The notes under the pieces: generated by a model
What the model saw: the letters and a program-made list of their open reading frames with translations, nothing else
Database searches by the model: none
What the model was told of the DNA's origin: nothing
Source of the DNA: Thalassospira alkalitolerans
GTDB taxonomy: Bacteria; Pseudomonadota; Alphaproteobacteria; Rhodospirillales; Thalassospiraceae
DNA: 64,000 nt
Assembly: GCF_002115745.1 (NCBI RefSeq)
Contig: NZ_JFKB01000015.1
Location: 1-64,000, forward strand
Direction of reading: 5' to 3'
Shown: one piece after another, positions 1-9,535 of the stretch
Position numbering within the stretch: the stretch's first letter is position 1
How the letters are laid out: the number at the start of each line of letters is the position of its first letter
Translations under genes and position numbers: made by a program

Positions 1-60
1 TCCTGAATGTAAACACCGCCTAGGGTCAGGAAAGTTCCCCAGAACTGAAAGGTCACCGAC

Positions 61-426
61 ATGATGATTGGTGAAGTCTCGACCAAAAGCGGTCTACCCA
101 TTCATACGCTGCGCTATTACGAAAAAATCGGTCTGGTGCCCAAACCGTCACGTGATGCGGGCGGGCGTCGTTACTATGACCCGGAAATCCTTGAATGGCT
201 GGTTTTCATCACCCGGCTTAAGGATCTTGGCATGCCAATCCGCGACCGGGTGCGCTTCGCCACCCTGCGCAGTCAGGGCGACAGCACCGTCGGTCAACGC
301 CGGGAACTGCTTGAAACCTATCGGTCGGGACTGGTCAAAAAAATCGCCACACTGGCCGAAACCCTTGACGTTCTGGATTACAAAATCACCCATTACGCCG
401 AAATCGCGCGTTTAAAAACCACCTGA
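61..426 (+). CDS. MerR-family transcriptional regulator
   Basis: 121-residue one-component regulator. The N-terminal winged helix-turn-helix starts directly (IGEVSTKSGLPIHTLRYYEK, residues 3-22) with the family's RYYE signature, followed by the GGRRYY wing and a C-terminal helical dimerisation region. No cysteine cluster is present, so metal sensing is unlikely. It lies 17 bp upstream of a carboxymuconolactone decarboxylase-like gene on the same strand and probably controls that two-gene unit. Tandem ATG codons at 61 and 64 make the exact start uncertain by one residue. The effector cannot be told from sequence. Confidence 0.88.
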   Translation: MMIGEVSTKSGLPIHTLRYYEKIGLVPKPSRDAGGRRYYDPEILEWLVFITRLKDLGMPIRDRVRFATLRSQGDSTVGQRRELLETYRSGLVKKIATLAETLDVLDYKITHYAEIARLKTT

Positions 427-443
427 CACAGCAGGAGCCCGTT

Positions 444-839
444 ATGACCAATTCGAAAACCGCCCTTGAAAAAGGGCGCGATGTTGTCGCACGCCTGAAC
501 CCGGGGCTTGAGGGCATCCTTTCTGAAAAATACGATGCTCTGGTGCCGGGGTTTGCCGAAAGCCTGACCGAATGGGCCTATGGTCGTCATTACGCCCGCC
601 CGGGGCTGGATTTAAAAACCCGGCAACTTTGCACGATTTCCGCCCTGACCGTTCTGGGCGGACAAACCGCCCCCCAGCTTAAGGTCAATATCAACCACTC
701 ACTAGCGGCTGGTGCCACCCGCACCGAAATCATCGAAGCTATCTGGCAAATGGCCGTTTATGGTGGATTGCCCGCCGCGATCAATGGGCTGAATGCAGCC
801 CAGGAACAGTTTGACGAAATCGACGCAAAAGCAGCCTAA
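444..839 (+). CDS. Carboxymuconolactone decarboxylase (CMD/AhpD-like) family protein
   Basis: 131-residue all-helical protein of the CMD family, with the typical core RQLCTISALTVLGG around residues 67-80 and the IIEAIWQMAVYGGLPAAING helix near the C-terminus. Only one cysteine is present, so it lacks the CxxC redox pair of AhpD peroxidases and is closer to gamma-CMD-type proteins. The start at 444 has an AGCAGGAG ribosome-binding site. It is probably co-transcribed with the MerR gene and ends at a strong hairpin. The substrate is unknown; true protocatechuate-pathway function is not supported by the neighbours. Confidence 0.85.
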   Translation: MTNSKTALEKGRDVVARLNPGLEGILSEKYDALVPGFAESLTEWAYGRHYARPGLDLKTRQLCTISALTVLGGQTAPQLKVNINHSLAAGATRTEIIEAIWQMAVYGGLPAAINGLNAAQEQFDEIDAKAA

Positions 840-847
840 ATAAAAAA

Positions 848-877
848 GGCGCCGCAGAGGAAACTGCGGCGCCTTTA
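848..877. terminator. Bidirectional intrinsic terminator
   Basis: Perfect 10-bp GC-rich stem (848-857 with 864-873) and a 6-nt loop. An A-run lies on the left and TTT on the right, so it can serve both the plus-strand CMD gene and the convergent cysS. Confidence 0.85.
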
Positions 878-895
878 AAATTTCAATCTGACGGA

Positions 896-2275
896 CTAAA
901 CACGTTTCCAGCTTGTGCCTTCTTTGAAGTCTTCAAGCAGGATACCCCGTGCGATCAGATCATTTCTGATCTTGTCGGCAGTCGCGAAATCGCGGTTTTT
1001 CTTTGCTTCCGCACGCTGCGCGATCAAATCGTCGATCTCGGCGGCTTCGTCTTCATCCGCACTGCCGGTAAACCAGTCTTCCGGATCGTTTTCTAAAATG
1101 CCCAGCAATTCGGCCGCGGCCAAAACACGACCTTTGGCTTCGGCCTTGTCGTATTTCTTCGTCGCCTTGTTAAGCTCGGTCACCAGCTCATGGAATTCCG
1201 CAATCGCCAACGGCGTATTCAGATCATCACACAGTGCGTTCAGAACAGATGCCGGAACCGGTACATTTTCCGGTCTAACATCCGGGGTCTGACGAAGGGC
1301 GGTATAGAACCGATCCAATGCTTCCTTGGCCTGACGCAGGTTATCTTCGGTCCAATTGATCGGCTGATGATAATGCGTCCCCAACATCGCCAAGCGAATT
1401 GCCTCGCCCGGCCAGTTTTCAAGCAAATCATGCACGGTGACAAAGTTGCCAAGCGACTTGGACATCTTTTCGCCTTCGACCATCAGATGGCCGTTGTGCA
1501 TCCAATATTTGGCATAGCTTGACCCCTGATTGGCACAGCAGCTTTGCGCGATTTCGTTTTCATGATGCGGAAACACCAAATCCTGTCCGCCGCCATGAAT
1601 GTCGAAATTCTCGCCCAGATAACGCGTAGACATGGCCGAGCATTCAATATGCCAGCCCGGACGTCCCCGGCCCCACGGGCTTTCCCAGCCGGGTGTGTCG
1701 TCATCGGATGGTTTCCACAACACAAAGTCAGCCGGGTCTTTTTTATAGGGCGCGACTTCAACCCGCGCACCGGCAATCATTTCCTTGCGATCCCGGCGTG
1801 AAAACTTGCCGTAATCTTCGTATTTATCGACCGAAAACAACACATGCCCCTCAGCGGCATAGGCAAATCCCTGTTCAATCAGGCTTTCGCACATCGCGAT
1901 CATTTCAGGGATATGGTCGGTCGCACGCGGTTCGATATCGGGCTTGGCGGCATTAAGCGCGCCCATATCATCAAGATAAGCCTGATGGGTGCGTTTGGTG
2001 ACTTCCGAAATCGGCTCGCCGCTTTGGCGGGCACGTTCGTTGATTTTGTCATCAACGTCGGTGACGTTGCGCACATAGGTCACATGTGGATACAGATGGC
2101 GCAACACCCGCACCAGCGTGTCAAACACCACCACCGGCCGCGCATTGCCGACATGGGCATAGTCATAGACCGTCGGTCCACAGACATAAAGGCGAACATT
2201 ATTCGGGTCGATCGGTTCAAACACCTGCTTTTCGCGGGTCAGGGTGTCATAGATACGCAATGTGGTCTTGGTCAT
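896..2275 (-). CDS. cysS: Cysteinyl-tRNA synthetase
   Basis: 459 residues, the usual length for class I CysRS (about 460). The N-terminal catalytic domain carries the zinc-binding YVCGPTVYD and the HIGH-like AHVGNARP. The second class I signature EKMSKSLGN lies around residue 270, and the DALR-like helical C-terminal region follows. The enzyme charges tRNA-Cys in the cytoplasm. It is last in a minus-strand run nadE-gltX-cysS, 65 bp after gltX, and stops at the shared terminator at 848-877. Confidence 0.97.
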   Translation of the reverse strand: MTKTTLRIYDTLTREKQVFEPIDPNNVRLYVCGPTVYDYAHVGNARPVVVFDTLVRVLRHLYPHVTYVRNVTDVDDKINERARQSGEPISEVTKRTHQAYLDDMGALNAAKPDIEPRATDHIPEMIAMCESLIEQGFAYAAEGHVLFSVDKYEDYGKFSRRDRKEMIAGARVEVAPYKKDPADFVLWKPSDDDTPGWESPWGRGRPGWHIECSAMSTRYLGENFDIHGGGQDLVFPHHENEIAQSCCANQGSSYAKYWMHNGHLMVEGEKMSKSLGNFVTVHDLLENWPGEAIRLAMLGTHYHQPINWTEDNLRQAKEALDRFYTALRQTPDVRPENVPVPASVLNALCDDLNTPLAIAEFHELVTELNKATKKYDKAEAKGRVLAAAELLGILENDPEDWFTGSADEDEAAEIDDLIAQRAEAKKNRDFATADKIRNDLIARGILLEDFKEGTSWKRV

Positions 2276-2340
2276 GATTTTGGTCCATATGGCTTGTGTT
2301 TTCGGGTTTGCGGCAAATTCCGGCGGTCAAAGCAAAATAC

Positions 2341-3693
2341 TTAGACCGCCTTTCCACAAAGCCGTTCACACGCCTTGTCACGACCGATTAAAACCAGCAT
2401 CGCCGACATTTCCGGGCCGTGTTCACGCCCCGTCAAGGCCTTGCGAAGCGGCATGAAAAGCTGTTTGCCTTTGCGATCCGTCGCGTCTTTAAGCGCCCCG
2501 GTCCAGGCTTTCCAACTGGTGCCGTCAAGCTCGCCTTCGGGCAACATATCGGCCGCCTGTTTCAGGAAATCGGCGTCTTCATCGTCAATCTGCGGGATAA
2601 CCTGATTGCTGATTACTCCCCACCATTCAACGGCCTCTGCCACGCGCCAGCAATTGCCACGCACCGCGTTCCAAAACTCTTCGTGGGCATCGCTTAATCC
2701 AGCGGCCTCAAGCTTTGGCTTGGCGACCTCGAACGACATGTCATGAATGACTTTTTCGTTCAGGCTGGCCAGTTCGGCCGGATCGAATTTCGGCGTTGAA
2801 CGGCCATAATGGCCCAGATCGAATTTCTCAAGCACCTCGGTCAAACTTGCCGGTTCGATCTTATCCGATGCGCCAAGCCCGGTCAAAAGACCGACCAGTG
2901 CCGATACTTCAAACCCGTCATTGCGCAATTCGCGCAACGAAAGACTGCCCAAACGTTTGGACAACTGCGATCCGCCCGGCCCGGCCAAAAGTGGCATATG
3001 GGCAAATTCAAGCGCCCCCGGTTTTCCGCCCATCGCCATATAAAGCAGGATTTGCGAAACCGTATTGGTCACATGGTCTTCACCGCGAATGATATGGGAA
3101 ACCCCCATTTCAAGGTCATCCACGACCGAGCCCAGCATATAAAGCAATGAACCGTCTTCGCGGATCAAAACCGGGTCCGACACATGTTCGGTATCAAACG
3201 TGCAAACACCGCGCGAAAGGTCATCCCATTCGACTACACCATCGGTCAAAAGGAAGCGCCAATGCGGCTTGCGGCCTTCGGCCTCAAGGGCGGCAATTTC
3301 ATCATCAGAAAGCGTCAACGCCTTGCGATCATAGATGAACGGCTGGTGACGCTGGCGCGCGGCCTTGCGTTTCCAGTTCAGCTCACCCTCGGTCTCGTAG
3401 CACGGATACAAAAGATTGCGCGATTTCAGGTCTTCAATCGCCGCGTCATATTTATCCTGACGCAGGCTTTGGCGTTCCTCGCGGTCCCAATCAATGCCAA
3501 GCCATTTCAAATCTTCACGAATGGCATCGACATATTCGTCTTTCGACCGTTCGGGATCGGTATCATCAAAACGCAGGATAAACTCGCCCCCATGTTTACG
3601 GGCATAAAGCCAGTTCATCATGGCAACGCGGGCATTACCGACGTGTAGAAGCCCGGTCGGGCTGGGCGCGAATCGCAGGACAGGTTTTGTCAT
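2341..3693 (-). CDS. gltX: Glutamyl-tRNA synthetase
   Basis: 450-residue class I GluRS. The N-terminus has APSPTGLLHVGNAR (the HIGH motif is HVGN, residues about 17-20) and the nucleotide-binding loop variant SQLSKRLGSLSL around residues 230-245. Alphaproteobacteria often carry two GluRS paralogues, so this could be the discriminating or the non-discriminating one; that cannot be decided here. It starts 25 bp after nadE and is presumably co-transcribed with it. Confidence 0.95.
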   Translation of the reverse strand: MTKPVLRFAPSPTGLLHVGNARVAMMNWLYARKHGGEFILRFDDTDPERSKDEYVDAIREDLKWLGIDWDREERQSLRQDKYDAAIEDLKSRNLLYPCYETEGELNWKRKAARQRHQPFIYDRKALTLSDDEIAALEAEGRKPHWRFLLTDGVVEWDDLSRGVCTFDTEHVSDPVLIREDGSLLYMLGSVVDDLEMGVSHIIRGEDHVTNTVSQILLYMAMGGKPGALEFAHMPLLAGPGGSQLSKRLGSLSLRELRNDGFEVSALVGLLTGLGASDKIEPASLTEVLEKFDLGHYGRSTPKFDPAELASLNEKVIHDMSFEVAKPKLEAAGLSDAHEEFWNAVRGNCWRVAEAVEWWGVISNQVIPQIDDEDADFLKQAADMLPEGELDGTSWKAWTGALKDATDRKGKQLFMPLRKALTGREHGPEMSAMLVLIGRDKACERLCGKAV

Positions 3694-3718
3694 TTCAAAC
3701 TTTTTCAGTTCACTTTGA

Positions 3719-5395
3719 TCAGGTCACGAGGTTCGTGAAACCATTGGTAATCGGATAGCGGCGATCACGGCCAAAGGCGCGCGGGGTAATCTTGACCCCC
3801 GGCGGCGCCTGACGGCGTTTGTATTCCGCCCGGTCCAGCAATCGCCAAACCCGGCTTACAAGGGCCGCGTCATGGCCGCTGTCGACAATCTCAGAAACAG
3901 ACCGCTCGCCTTCGATCATCTGATGCAGGATATCATCAAGAACGTCATAAGGCGGCAGGCTATCTTCGTCTTTTTGATCCGGGCGCAATTCGGCCGATGG
4001 CGGCTTGGTAATGATCCGTTCCGGGATCACCATGCCATCCGGGCCAAGCGACCCCGGCGGATTATGTTCATTGCGCCAATGGCACAGGTTGAACACTGTC
4101 GTTTTGTAAAGGTCTTTCAAAACCGAATAACCACCGCACATATCACCATACAGCGTGGCATAGCCAACCGACATTTCCGACTTGTTACCCGTCGTCAATA
4201 CCATATGGCCAAACTTGTTTGAAAGCCCCATCAGGATAATCCCGCGTGACCGGGCCTGAATGTTTTCTTCGGCAATATCGGGGTCTCGGCCCTCAAACGC
4301 CGGGCCAAGCATCTGTTCAAATGCGCCCATGGCCGGGCCGATATTAATGCTTTCAATCCCGGTTTTCAGCATGTTCGCACAAAGCTCTGCATCCTCAAGG
4401 CTTTCAGCCGAGGTATAAGGCGATGGCATCATCACCAGCCGCACCCGATCCGGCCCCAGCGCATCAACCGCCACGGCGGCCGAAAGCGCGCTATCAATCC
4501 CGCCCGACATGCCAATCACAACACCGGGGAACCGGTTTTTGTTCACATAATCGCGAAGGCCCAGAACCAACGTCTGATAAATCGCGTCAAGTCCGGTCGG
4601 ATAATCGACCTTGGGTGCCGCTTCATTGCACTGCCATGTCCCATTCTCGCCGCGCTGCCATTGGGTCAGCACCACATCCTCGGCAAAGGCTGGCAAAGCC
4701 ACCGCCAGCGATCCGTCACCATTAAGACCAAATGATCCGCCGTCAAAGACCAGTTCGTCCTGCCCGCCAACCTCGTTGCAATAAATCATCGGCACACCGG
4801 TTTCGCGCACCCGATCTGCAATCAAGTTGCGGCGCAAATCGCCCTTGTCGGCTTCGAACGGTGATCCATTCGGCACAAGGAAAATCTCGGCTCCGCGGTC
4901 TTTCAAATAGCCAACCACCTTTGGCGTCCAGACATCCTCGCAGATCGGCATCCCCAGCGTCACACCCCGGAACGACACCACATCGGGCATCGGACCGGCG
5001 GAAAACACGCGTTTTTCATCAAAAACACCATAATTGGGCAAGTCGTTCTTGGCGCGCACCGTATCGATCTTACCCTGATCAATCAAAAGAACCGCGTTAA
5101 AGCGTTCGCCTTCAATTTCCCAAGGTGTGGTCAGCAAAAGCGCCGGGCCGTTTTCGCGCACCGATGTCCGTGCACAGATATCTTCAACCGCATGGCGCAG
5201 ATGCCCCATGAAAGCAGGCTTCATCACCAGATCCTCAGGCGGGTAACCCGACAGAACCAGTTCAGAATACAAAACAATATCCGCGCCCTGATCGGCCGCA
5301 GTTTCCCAAGCAGCCACAACCTTTTCCATATTCCCGGCAATGTCGCCGACAATGGGGTTAAGTTGGGCAATTGCGATGGCAAGCATATTTGTCAT
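3719..5395 (-). CDS. nadE: Glutamine-dependent NAD+ synthetase
   Basis: About 558 residues, a two-domain enzyme for the last step of NAD synthesis. The N-terminal nitrilase/amidase domain shows the Glu-Lys-Cys triad regions (SELVLSGYPPEDL, KNDLPNYGVFDEKR, CEDVW) and releases ammonia from glutamine. The C-terminal synthetase domain has the ATP pyrophosphatase loop GMSGGIDSALS. The reading frame extends upstream to 5455, but family alignment favours ATG at 5395 or 5386 (MLAIAIAQLNPIVGD). It is the first gene of the nadE-gltX-cysS run. Confidence 0.95.
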   Translation of the reverse strand: MTNMLAIAIAQLNPIVGDIAGNMEKVVAAWETAADQGADIVLYSELVLSGYPPEDLVMKPAFMGHLRHAVEDICARTSVRENGPALLLTTPWEIEGERFNAVLLIDQGKIDTVRAKNDLPNYGVFDEKRVFSAGPMPDVVSFRGVTLGMPICEDVWTPKVVGYLKDRGAEIFLVPNGSPFEADKGDLRRNLIADRVRETGVPMIYCNEVGGQDELVFDGGSFGLNGDGSLAVALPAFAEDVVLTQWQRGENGTWQCNEAAPKVDYPTGLDAIYQTLVLGLRDYVNKNRFPGVVIGMSGGIDSALSAAVAVDALGPDRVRLVMMPSPYTSAESLEDAELCANMLKTGIESINIGPAMGAFEQMLGPAFEGRDPDIAEENIQARSRGIILMGLSNKFGHMVLTTGNKSEMSVGYATLYGDMCGGYSVLKDLYKTTVFNLCHWRNEHNPPGSLGPDGMVIPERIITKPPSAELRPDQKDEDSLPPYDVLDDILHQMIEGERSVSEIVDSGHDAALVSRVWRLLDRAEYKRRQAPPGVKITPRAFGRDRRYPITNGFTNLVT

Positions 5396-5500
5396 TATGT
5401 TGGAATAGGAGGCGTCCGGTTTGCTGTCAATTGCCGAATGCGCAATCCAGAGCAAACCAGATCAAAGAGCACTACATCAGAGCCCTTTTTCAGGTGTCGC

Positions 5501-5986
5501 TCAAAGTGCCAGCGCGGCGTCGATTTCTTCCTGACTCATGGTTTTGGCCGAACCGTGAATGATCCCGCTGGCAACATCCATGAACCGCTGCAATGAAAGG
5601 GTGACGGTATTTGCCGTTTCCCGCAAAAGCTCTTCATTACCCTCGGCTATCAACGCATCAAGTTGCCCATTGGCCCGGGCCACGATGGCATTCATATGGT
5701 CGATGGTTTCCTCAAACGGACGACGAAACCGGCCGGGCACATGATCATAGGCCTCAATTGCCAGTTCCTTGTCGGAAAAGGCACTGTCGCGAAAATGGTC
5801 CTGATAACTTTTCGGGGCCCATTCCTTACAGTCTTCCATCATGTCGGGCATGTCCGGGACCATTTCCAGAAGCATCACGATTTCATTGAAATGATTCAGG
5901 TAATCGGTCGCAAGCAGGGTCGTCGAGGAAATGTTGGTTCCCTCCACTTTCTTCTGCCATTCGGCGAAATCCGCCTCATCCATCAT
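5501..5986 (-). CDS. Small helical protein with FliM-like C-terminal peptide, function unknown
   Basis: About 161 residues from ATG 5986 (the frame is open to 6013). It is predicted to be almost wholly helical, with blocks such as ATDYLNHFNEIVMLLEMV and DKELAIEAYDHVPGRFRRPF that look like a conserved Rhodospirillales family. I know no assigned function. The last residues, MSQEEIDAALAL, closely resemble the CheY-binding N-terminal peptide of FliM (consensus LSQxEIDALL). This raises the possibility of a CheZ- or FliM-like interaction with a response regulator, but no chemotaxis genes are nearby. It is on the same strand as nadE, about 105 bp upstream. Confidence 0.75.
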   Translation of the reverse strand: MMDEADFAEWQKKVEGTNISSTTLLATDYLNHFNEIVMLLEMVPDMPDMMEDCKEWAPKSYQDHFRDSAFSDKELAIEAYDHVPGRFRRPFEETIDHMNAIVARANGQLDALIAEGNEELLRETANTVTLSLQRFMDVASGIIHGSAKTMSQEEIDAALAL

Positions 5987-6304
5987 AATTTTGCGTGACC
6001 CCTTCCCGTTCAACCCACAGCATTCGACCGCAGTTCTCTATACTTAAGGATGTTATACGCATCCGTGTAGATATAAAATGCGTTAGATACATAAGAAATA
6101 ATCAAACTGGCACATATCACGCCCTCTTAAGATTGCAAATGCCCGATACTTTGTTCGCAAAAGGTGCGCATTTGAACTTTTCGGGCGAAATTTCAGGGCC
6201 GGTCATCGCATACCTACCCCGTTAACGATATTGCCCGTCAAAAAAAGCAAAGGGGCCCGGCAATCCGGACCCCTTATTAAAATACAATTTCGGTTCAGCC
6301 CCAA
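5987..6304. other. Intergenic region between helical-protein gene and DAHP synthase
   Basis: 318 bp without a supported gene. It contains an AT-rich stretch (6045-6110) suitable as the promoter of the minus-strand gene ending at 5501, and the terminator of the DAHP synthase gene at its right edge. No other conserved element is recognised. Confidence 0.5.
6240..6273 (-). terminator. Intrinsic terminator of DAHP synthase
   Basis: Stem 6252-6260 with 6265-6273 (nine pairs, one mismatch, CAAT loop). On the minus strand it is followed by a seven-T run (6240-6246). Confidence 0.8.
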
Positions 6305-7690
6305 TCAGGCAGAAGCCGCCATCTGTTCAGCACGAACAGTATCGCGTTCTTTTTTGATCATTTCCGCCATCAGGAATGCAAGTTCAAGTGCCTGCCCGCC
6401 ATTCAGGCGCGGATCACAATGAGTGTGATACCGATCTGAAAGGCTATCGACAGTTACTTCGCGCGCACCACCGATGCATTCGGTCACATCCGTACCGGTC
6501 ATTTCAAAATGAACGCCACCAGCATGTGTGCCTTCGGCCTTGTGAACATCAAAGAAGTTTTTCACCTCGGACAGGATCGCATCGAACGGGCGGGTTTTAT
6601 ACCCGTTGGTCGCCTTGATCGTGTTGCCATGCATTGGATCGCACGACCAAACAACCTTGCGGCCTTCGGCTTTAACACGTTGCACCAGACGCGGAAGATG
6701 TTCGGCCACCTTGCCCGCCCCCATACGTGCAATCAGGGTCAGACGACCGGCTTCGTTTTTCGGGTTCAACGCATCGATCAGACGGATCAAATCGTCTTCT
6801 TCGGTGGTCGGGCCACATTTCATGCCGATCGGATTGTTTACCCCGCGCATAAATTCAACATGCGCCCCGTCAATCTGACGGGTCCGATCCCCAATCCAAA
6901 GCATATGCGCCGAACAATCGTACCAATCGCCTGTCAGGCTGTCCTGACGGGTCAGGGCCTGCTCATAGCCCAGCAAAAGCGCTTCGTGCGAGGTATAGAA
7001 ATCGGTTTCACGCATTTGCGGCGCGGTTTCAGCGGTAATGCCACACGCCTGCATAAAGGCGACCGCTTCATCAATCTGGGTCGTCATTTTGCTATAACGC
7101 TCGCCCGCCGGGCTGCCATCAACAAATGACAGGTTCCAACGATGGATCTTGCTTAGATCGGCAAAGCCACCCTGCGAAAACGCCCGCAACAGGTTCAGCG
7201 TCGATGCCGATTGGTTATAGGCACGGATCTGGCGTTGCGGATCGGGAATGCGAGCTTCTGGCGTGAACTCGATCCCGTTGATGTTGTCACCACGGTAACT
7301 TGGCAGTTCAACACCATCAATGGTTTCGGTATCAGACGAACGCGGCTTGGCAAACTGGCCGGCCATACGGCCAACCTTGACCACCGGGCATGCTGCGCCA
7401 TAGGTCAGAACAACCGCCATCTGCAACATAACCTTAAAGGTGTCGCGGATGTTGTTGGGGTGAAATTCCTTAAAGCTCTCGGCGCAATCCCCACCCTGAA
7501 GCAGGAAGGCTTTGCCTTCGGCAACTTCGCCAAGTTTTTCCTTAAGCGCGCGCGCTTCGCCTGCAAATACCAACGGAGGATAGCTGCAAAGCTCCTGCTC
7601 TACGGCCTTTAAGGCCTGTGCATCCGGATAAGTCGGCATCTGCTTCACAGGCAGGTTGCGCCAGCTATCAATGCTCCAGCTCTTGCTCAT
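6305..7690 (-). CDS. Class II 3-deoxy-7-phosphoheptulonate synthase
   Basis: 461-residue plant/actinobacterial-type (class II) DAHP synthase. It condenses phosphoenolpyruvate and erythrose 4-phosphate at the entry of the shikimate pathway. Diagnostic blocks are [11 protein letters not shown] (metal-ligand Cys), the substrate-binding [33 protein letters not shown] and [13 protein letters not shown] (remaining metal ligands). Length and order match the family throughout. It is transcribed alone, with a 460-bp gap upstream and its own terminator downstream. Confidence 0.96.
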   Translation of the reverse strand: MSKSWSIDSWRNLPVKQMPTYPDAQALKAVEQELCSYPPLVFAGEARALKEKLGEVAEGKAFLLQGGDCAESFKEFHPNNIRDTFKVMLQMAVVLTYGAACPVVKVGRMAGQFAKPRSSDTETIDGVELPSYRGDNINGIEFTPEARIPDPQRQIRAYNQSASTLNLLRAFSQGGFADLSKIHRWNLSFVDGSPAGERYSKMTTQIDEAVAFMQACGITAETAPQMRETDFYTSHEALLLGYEQALTRQDSLTGDWYDCSAHMLWIGDRTRQIDGAHVEFMRGVNNPIGMKCGPTTEEDDLIRLIDALNPKNEAGRLTLIARMGAGKVAEHLPRLVQRVKAEGRKVVWSCDPMHGNTIKATNGYKTRPFDAILSEVKNFFDVHKAEGTHAGGVHFEMTGTDVTECIGGAREVTVDSLSDRYHTHCDPRLNGGQALELAFLMAEMIKKERDTVRAEQMAASA

Positions 7691-8150
7691 TTGCTTCCTC
7701 TCAATCGGACATGTTCATCATGCCACATACTATATCATAAAATCAGCGTCACAGCGGATTTCGCCCCATAAAACCGGTGCTGTCAACCGGGCCAAACTTG
7801 ATACGGGTTTTACAACCGCATTTCCACCCCTTCCATGCAATTCGCAAAGAAAAACCCGCAAATATTTGCCAATCGAAGCAAATAATACGCAAAATTCAAC
7901 CCCATTTACCCATTCCAGATGGATTTGACCCAAAGGACAGCGCCTTTGGCGTGCAGCCAGGTCTGCAAATTCTGACGAATCCGCCAAATAAAATCGCACT
8001 CGGTCCCACATCGCGAATCCCGCCCATGACATACACAAAGATAGGCATCAGCATTCAATTGCGCGAGCTCCGATATCGCGGCACACTGCGCACCCGAAAG
8101 ACCAATCCCACCAACGCCACCCAATACCGCCCAACACCAACGGAACACCC
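7691..8150. other. 460-bp divergent intergenic region, no supported gene
   Basis: It lies between divergently transcribed DAHP synthase and the TauE/SafE permease. Overlapping frames on both strands exist but show no family resemblance, no ribosome-binding sites and unusual composition (Trp/Cys-rich on the minus strand). It presumably holds both promoters and any regulatory leader. I could not identify a convincing attenuator or riboswitch. Confidence 0.5.
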
Positions 8151-8894
8151 ATGACACTTGAAACGGCAGCAATCATTGCCTGCGCCTATTTCATTGCCGC
8201 CTTTGTCAAAGGCGCAACCGGGCTTGGCTTTTCAACATCCGCCCTGCCGATTTTGGCGCTTGGCATCGGGTTAAAGGCCGCCATGCCGCTTGTGATCATT
8301 CCGTCGTTGGTCAGCAACAGCATCATCATGGCTCAGGCCGGTCATTTTCGCGAAACCCTGCAACGCTTCTGGCCAATGTTTGTTGCCACTCTGCCGGGGC
8401 TTGTCGTTGGCCTCGCCGTGCTTGATCTGGTCAACAGCCTGATGGCGGGGGCCGTGCTGGGCGTGGTTTTGATGGTTTATGGTGCGCTAACCCTATGGCG
8501 GCCGGGCCGCCCGGTGCCGGAAAAGCTGGAAAAGCCTTTGGCGCCCGTCATGGGTTTTGCCACCGGGCTGGTTAATGGCATCACCGGGTCGCAGGTCATG
8601 CCGGTCCTGCCGTTTCTTCTGTCACTGCGACTTGATCCCAAACGCTTTATTCAGGCGATCAATATCTCGTTTAGCCTCTCAAGCATCGTCATGGCGATGG
8701 GCCTGTCGAAAATGGGTCTGATGACGCTTGAAAGCGTGTGGATATCGCTGGCCGGTCTGATCCCGGTTTATCTGGGGACCAAGCTTGGCGGCATTGTCCG
8801 GTCCCGCATGGACGCCGAAAGTTTCCGCAAGGTAGTTCTGATCATGCTGGTGATTTTCGGTGTGATCCTGATTGGCAAATTCATGCTGTTCTGA
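8151..8894 (+). CDS. Sulfite exporter TauE/SafE family permease
   Basis: 247-residue polytopic inner-membrane protein with about seven to eight hydrophobic segments and the internal repeat of the TauE/SafE family. The first half contains FVKGATGLGFSTSALPILAL and the second half contains GFATGLVNGITGSQVMPVLPFLLSL. Members move organosulfur compounds, sulfite or related anions. The substrate is not deducible here. It lies 54 bp upstream of a YigZ gene on the same strand. Confidence 0.88.
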   Translation: MTLETAAIIACAYFIAAFVKGATGLGFSTSALPILALGIGLKAAMPLVIIPSLVSNSIIMAQAGHFRETLQRFWPMFVATLPGLVVGLAVLDLVNSLMAGAVLGVVLMVYGALTLWRPGRPVPEKLEKPLAPVMGFATGLVNGITGSQVMPVLPFLLSLRLDPKRFIQAINISFSLSSIVMAMGLSKMGLMTLESVWISLAGLIPVYLGTKLGGIVRSRMDAESFRKVVLIMLVIFGVILIGKFMLF

Positions 8895-8948
8895 CCGTAA
8901 AGTTCAGCGACGCTGGTGCAACGCGCCAGCCTTTGCTATCCAAACCAG

Positions 8949-9518
8949 ATGAAAACCATCACCCGCGCCGCACAGGCCGAAACCGAAGAAAAGAAATCCC
9001 GCTTTCTGGCCGAGCTTGTCCCCTATGACGATCTGGCCAGGCGGTTAACGGAATTGCGTGCCGCCCATCCCAAGGCCAATCACCATGTCACCGCCTATCG
9101 CTATCTGAACGACGAAAATCAACTAATCGAACATGGCAAGGATGACGGAGAGCCATCAGGCACATCCGGGGTGCCGTGCCTTAAGGTCCTTCAGGGCCGC
9201 GATCTGATCAATGTTGCGGTGATCGTCACCCGTTATTTTGGCGGCACAAAGCTTGGTACCGGCGGATTGGTTCGGGCCTATAGCGGGGCCACACATGCGG
9301 TCTGTGCCATTGCCGATATCATCGACTATATCCCACAGGGCGAAGCCACACTTTTCGCCGCGTTTTCCGATGCCGAGCCGCTTGAACAGGCCTGTGGGCA
9401 GGATGGCATCACGGTTCTGGATCGGCAGTTTGAAACCACCGGTACCCGCATTACAATTTCCGGCCCCAAGGAAACCGTCGCCGAACTGGCCGACCGTTTC
9501 CCGGCAAAAACGGATTAG
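8949..9518 (+). CDS. YigZ/IMPACT family protein
   Basis: 189 residues from ATG 8949. The N-terminal UPF0029 domain carries the family blocks KSRFLAELVP, DDGEPSGTSGVP and VTRYFGGTKLGTGGLVRAY, and a shorter C-terminal ferredoxin-like domain follows. YigZ proteins are ribosome- or RNA-associated relatives of eukaryotic IMPACT; the precise role is not established. It is probably co-transcribed with the upstream permease. The frame stays open to 8916, but conservation begins at KTITRAAQAE. Confidence 0.9.
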   Translation: MKTITRAAQAETEEKKSRFLAELVPYDDLARRLTELRAAHPKANHHVTAYRYLNDENQLIEHGKDDGEPSGTSGVPCLKVLQGRDLINVAVIVTRYFGGTKLGTGGLVRAYSGATHAVCAIADIIDYIPQGEATLFAAFSDAEPLEQACGQDGITVLDRQFETTGTRITISGPKETVAELADRFPAKTD

Positions 9519-9535
9519 GCCCCACCTCTGTTGGT

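Noticed and set aside
7730-8172. Overlapping open frames on both strands upstream of the DAHP synthase gene
   Set aside because: Trp/Cys-rich, no ribosome-binding site, mutually overlapping, no recognisable family; treated as non-coding.
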